The translations under genes and the position numbers were made by a program. From NCBI RefSeq assembly GCF_039540515.1, contig NZ_BAABFA010000005.1, forward strand, positions 248,001 to 312,000: DNA of 64,000 bases, read 5' to 3'. Shown piece after piece: positions 62,064 to 64,000 of the stretch. This stretch comes from Nemorincola caseinilytica. GTDB taxonomy: Bacteria > Bacteroidota > Bacteroidia > Chitinophagales > Chitinophagaceae. How positions within the stretch are numbered: the stretch's first letter is position 1; each line of letters opens with the position of its first letter. The notes beneath the pieces were generated by a model. It was not told the DNA's origin. It did no database searches and saw only the letters and a program-made list of their open reading frames with translations.

Positions 62064-63086
62064 ATGTATCGTTGTCTTCTGTTCTTACTGGTGTTATCCT
62101 ATACCTCGCATGCCCAGCATGTGGGTTGGCGGTCAGTTGATACAAAGGTACAGGCATCGTTCCGCGGGCTGTCTGTGGTAGACGATAGTGTGGCATGGAT
62201 AAGTGGCAGCAAAGGCTGGGTAGGCAAAAGTACCGATGGTGGCAATACCTGGAAGTTCGCCCGGCCCGTGGGCTACGAGCAGTGCGACTTCCGCAGTATA
62301 TATGCCATAGATGCCAATACTGCTATAATAGCCAATGCCGGTGCACCAGCCTATATACTGCGCACTACCGATGGTGGCAGTACATGGCAAAAGCTGTACG
62401 AGAACCACGATACCTCCGCCTTTATAGATGGGATAGATATGCAAGGCAAAAAAGGTATTGTCTATGGCGACCCCATAGCTGGCCATATGCTAATGCTCCA
62501 TACCACCGATGGTGGTGTTACATGGAAAGAATACCCCTATGCCGACCGACCGCTATTGTGCAGCGGCGAGGCTTCCTTTGCGGCCAGTGGCACATGCATC
62601 AGGTATTTCGGCCGCAGGCGTGTGCTTATAGCCACAGGCGGCAAAGTATCGCGCCTGTTCCTGTCGCGTAATGGCGGTAAGAGCTGGCGCAGCATCGGTA
62701 CACCCATACTACAGGGCATGAGTGGCACAGGCATCTTTTCGGTACTGCCGCTTGGCCGCAAACACTGGGTGATAGCAGGCGGCAATTACATGCAGGATAC
62801 CCTTCGCACTGCCAACCTCTTTTATACATACGATGCCGGAGGGCACTGGCGTACGCCCCGCATCACCACCCGCGGCTACAGGGAATGCCTTGCGGCCATA
62901 TCGTCTCGTTCCATATTGGCCGTAGGCCCTGCCGGTATAGATATATCTCACGATGATGGCGATACCTGGACGCCGTTCTCCGACGAAAAACAGCTACATG
63001 TGGCCCGCCGCGCGCGTAAAGGAGCGCTTACCATACTGGCCGGCGGCAATGGCAAGATATATATCCTGCCTGTACTGGATAATTGA
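62064..63086 (+). CDS. Exported YCF48/BNR-type beta-propeller protein
   Basis: A 340-residue protein with signal peptide (YRCLLFLLVLSYTSHAQ) from the ATG at 62064. Asp-box-like repeats recur: STDGGNTWKF, TTDGGSTWQK, TTDGGVTWKE, RNGGKSWRS, SHDDGDTWTP. It predicts a beta-propeller as in YCF48/sialidase-related proteins. Catalytic residues are not evident, so it is likely a binding or assembly protein. Confidence 0.85.
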   Translation: MYRCLLFLLVLSYTSHAQHVGWRSVDTKVQASFRGLSVVDDSVAWISGSKGWVGKSTDGGNTWKFARPVGYEQCDFRSIYAIDANTAIIANAGAPAYILRTTDGGSTWQKLYENHDTSAFIDGIDMQGKKGIVYGDPIAGHMLMLHTTDGGVTWKEYPYADRPLLCSGEASFAASGTCIRYFGRRRVLIATGGKVSRLFLSRNGGKSWRSIGTPILQGMSGTGIFSVLPLGRKHWVIAGGNYMQDTLRTANLFYTYDAGGHWRTPRITTRGYRECLAAISSRSILAVGPAGIDISHDDGDTWTPFSDEKQLHVARRARKGALTILAGGNGKIYILPVLDN

Positions 63087-63152
63087 CCTTTTATTCCTTC
63101 CATTTTTGTTTTATTGTCCGTTTTTTGGAATTTCTATCCTATGTGTAGACAA

Positions 63153-63169
63153 TTGGCACACTGTGCCAA
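63153..63169. promoter_or_regulatory. TTGGCAC palindrome upstream of DUF4402 gene
   Basis: Arms TTGGCAC and GTGCCAA with spacer ACT; a third TGGCACA half-site lies at 63205-63211. Possible regulator binding sites. Confidence 0.3.
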
Positions 63170-63296
63170 AATTCAATCATTTGATTTTCAACATTTTATA
63201 TTTCTGGCACAGCGTTGGTTATATACCTGTCAAACCTACCTGCGGCAGGCAGGCAAACAAACAAAAACACTAACAAACAAACAAAAACGAACTACA

Positions 63297-63821
63297 ATGA
63301 AAAACATCTTCAAGTCTCTCGCTCTCGCTACTGTTGCACTGGTTTCTTTCTCTAGCAGCTCTTTCGCACAGGCAACCGCAACTGCTTCTGCATCTGCCAA
63401 CATCATCACTCCGATATCTATCGTTAAGACAGTAGACATGAACTTCGGTAATGTGGCCGTGTCTGCAACTATAGCCGGTACTGCCGTTCTGGCCCCTGCA
63501 GGTACCCGTACCACAGGCGGTGCAGGTGGTGTTACCCTTCCTGCTACTACAGGTACCGTTTCTGCTGCCAGCTTCACGGTTTCTGGTCAGGGTGGTTATA
63601 CTTACGCAATAACTCTTCCTACTTCTTGCACAATAACTGACGGTGCTACACACAACATGACCGTTGATAACTTCACAAGCTCACCTTCTGCCACAGGTAC
63701 CCTGAGCGCAGGTGGTACTGAGACCCTGAACGTAGGTGCTACCCTGAACGTAGCTGCCGGTCAGGCATCTGGTCTGTACACCAACGCTACCGGTGTACCC
63801 GTAACGGTGAACTACAACTAA
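63297..63821 (+). CDS. DUF4402 surface protein
   Basis: A 174-residue exported protein: signal peptide (KNIFKSLALATVALVSFSSSSFAQ), then an Ala/Thr/Gly-rich domain with NIITPISIVKTVDMNFGNVAV and a closing LYTNATGVPVTVNYN, typical of DUF4402 fimbria-like proteins. Codons lean to TCT, GTT, GGT and ATC rather than the AUA-rich neighbours, which suggests high expression. An A-rich leader precedes the ATG. Confidence 0.88.
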   Translation: MKNIFKSLALATVALVSFSSSSFAQATATASASANIITPISIVKTVDMNFGNVAVSATIAGTAVLAPAGTRTTGGAGGVTLPATTGTVSAASFTVSGQGGYTYAITLPTSCTITDGATHNMTVDNFTSSPSATGTLSAGGTETLNVGATLNVAAGQASGLYTNATGVPVTVNYN

Positions 63822-63855
63822 TAGTAAAGAATATAGTGAGATAGGTTTGGTGCAG

Positions 63856-63882
63856 CGCCTTCGGAAACGGAGGCGTTTTTTT
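63856..63882 (+). terminator. Intrinsic terminator after DUF4402 gene
   Basis: Stem CGCCTTCG / CGGAGGCG with GAAA loop, followed by seven Ts. Confidence 0.85.
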
Positions 63883-63915
63883 GTTGTCAGAGGCCGGTTC
63901 TTAGGCACAATAAAA

Positions 63916-63944
63916 TAGGCCATACTTTATATGAGTATGGCCTA
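63916..63944. terminator. Hairpin terminating the minus-strand edge gene
   Basis: A perfect 11-bp stem TAGGCCATACT / AGTATGGCCTA with loop TTATATG; on the minus strand TTTTATT follows. Confidence 0.7.
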
Positions 63945-63967
63945 CTGAATGAATATCGATAAAGCAA

Positions 63968-64000
63968 TTATTGCTCCATCTCTTTAGAACGCAACCAGGC
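63968..64000 (-). CDS. C-terminal end of a minus-strand gene (cut by window)
   Basis: The last ten codons read AWLRSKEMEQ then stop, immediately before the hairpin. Too short to identify. Confidence 0.4.
   Translation of the reverse strand, partial: AWLRSKEMEQ

Noticed and set aside
63153..63217. Sigma-54-like TGGCAC...TTGG element upstream of DUF4402
   Set aside because: Spacing and the GC element do not fit the -24/-12 consensus; the TGGCACA units are better read as operator half-sites.

Overview
The window looks like a chromosome segment from a Bacteroidota bacterium, most likely of the Chitinophagaceae type. The evidence is TAnnTTTG-type promoter boxes with TTTG upstream, several very large secreted proteins ending in type IX secretion (T9SS) sorting or gliding-motility C-terminal domains, a PorZ homologue, a DUF4402 surface protein, UbiA-like and LptF/G-like proteins of this phylum, and a strong preference for the AUA isoleucine codon. 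This is inference from gene content; no 16S gene is present.

Layout. 1-6 kb: an ABC permease (cut by the window edge) with its ATPase, an orphan 67-aa protein, a MerR regulator converging on a ClpP-like protease, a PhzF-like enzyme and a DegP/HtrA protease. 6-8.2 kb: an EamA exporter and a branched-chain aminotransferase. 8.3-11.5 kb: a secreted 1053-aa gliding-type protein. 11.8-14.9 kb: a membrane metallophosphoesterase, an FMN reductase and RecF. 14.9-16.7 kb: pyruvate dehydrogenase E1 alpha and a TPR membrane protein. 16.8-22 kb: a heme operon hemA-hemC-hemD-hemE-hemF followed by feoA. 22.3-31.1 kb: an aminotransferase, a hydrolase plus two glycosyltransferases, a secreted DUF695/RraB-like protein, an LptF/G permease, diaminopimelate decarboxylase and an SRPBCC protein. 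31.2-37.1 kb: asparagine synthase, a DUF4105 membrane protein, a hydrolase and a PKD-domain secreted protein.

37.2-38.4 kb: tRNA-Asn followed by the remains of a mobile element, namely tandem 11-bp repeats, a 5'-truncated HUH replication protein and the N-terminal stub of a tyrosine integrase. 38.5-46.9 kb: a giant 1827-aa T9SS adhesin divergent from a TPR sensor kinase/LuxR-type response regulator pair. 47-49 kb: an arsenic-resistance unit on the minus strand (ArsR, LMW-PTP-type arsenate reductase, DUF6428 protein, aquaporin). arsR and arsC each have their own near-palindromic operator-like site, and no ArsB or Acr3 pump is seen. 49.2-64 kb: a secreted M43 metalloprotease, a short-chain dehydrogenase, an FG-GAP surface protein, DUF1573, a UbiA-type prenyltransferase, PorZ, RecO, shikimate kinase, DUF423, an LpxL-like acyltransferase, a Dph6-like ATP pyrophosphatase, a BNR/YCF48 propeller protein, a DUF4402 protein, and the last codons of a minus-strand gene at the edge.

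Most of the window is ordinary Bacteroidota housekeeping. The parts most worth following are the aquaporin-based arsenic operon with duplicated operators, the element remnant at tRNA-Asn, the adhesin/two-component locus with palindromes in its shared intergenic region, and the repeated occurrence of promoter boxes only 5-14 nt before start codons. All calls come from reading motifs in the sequence; no database search was run.
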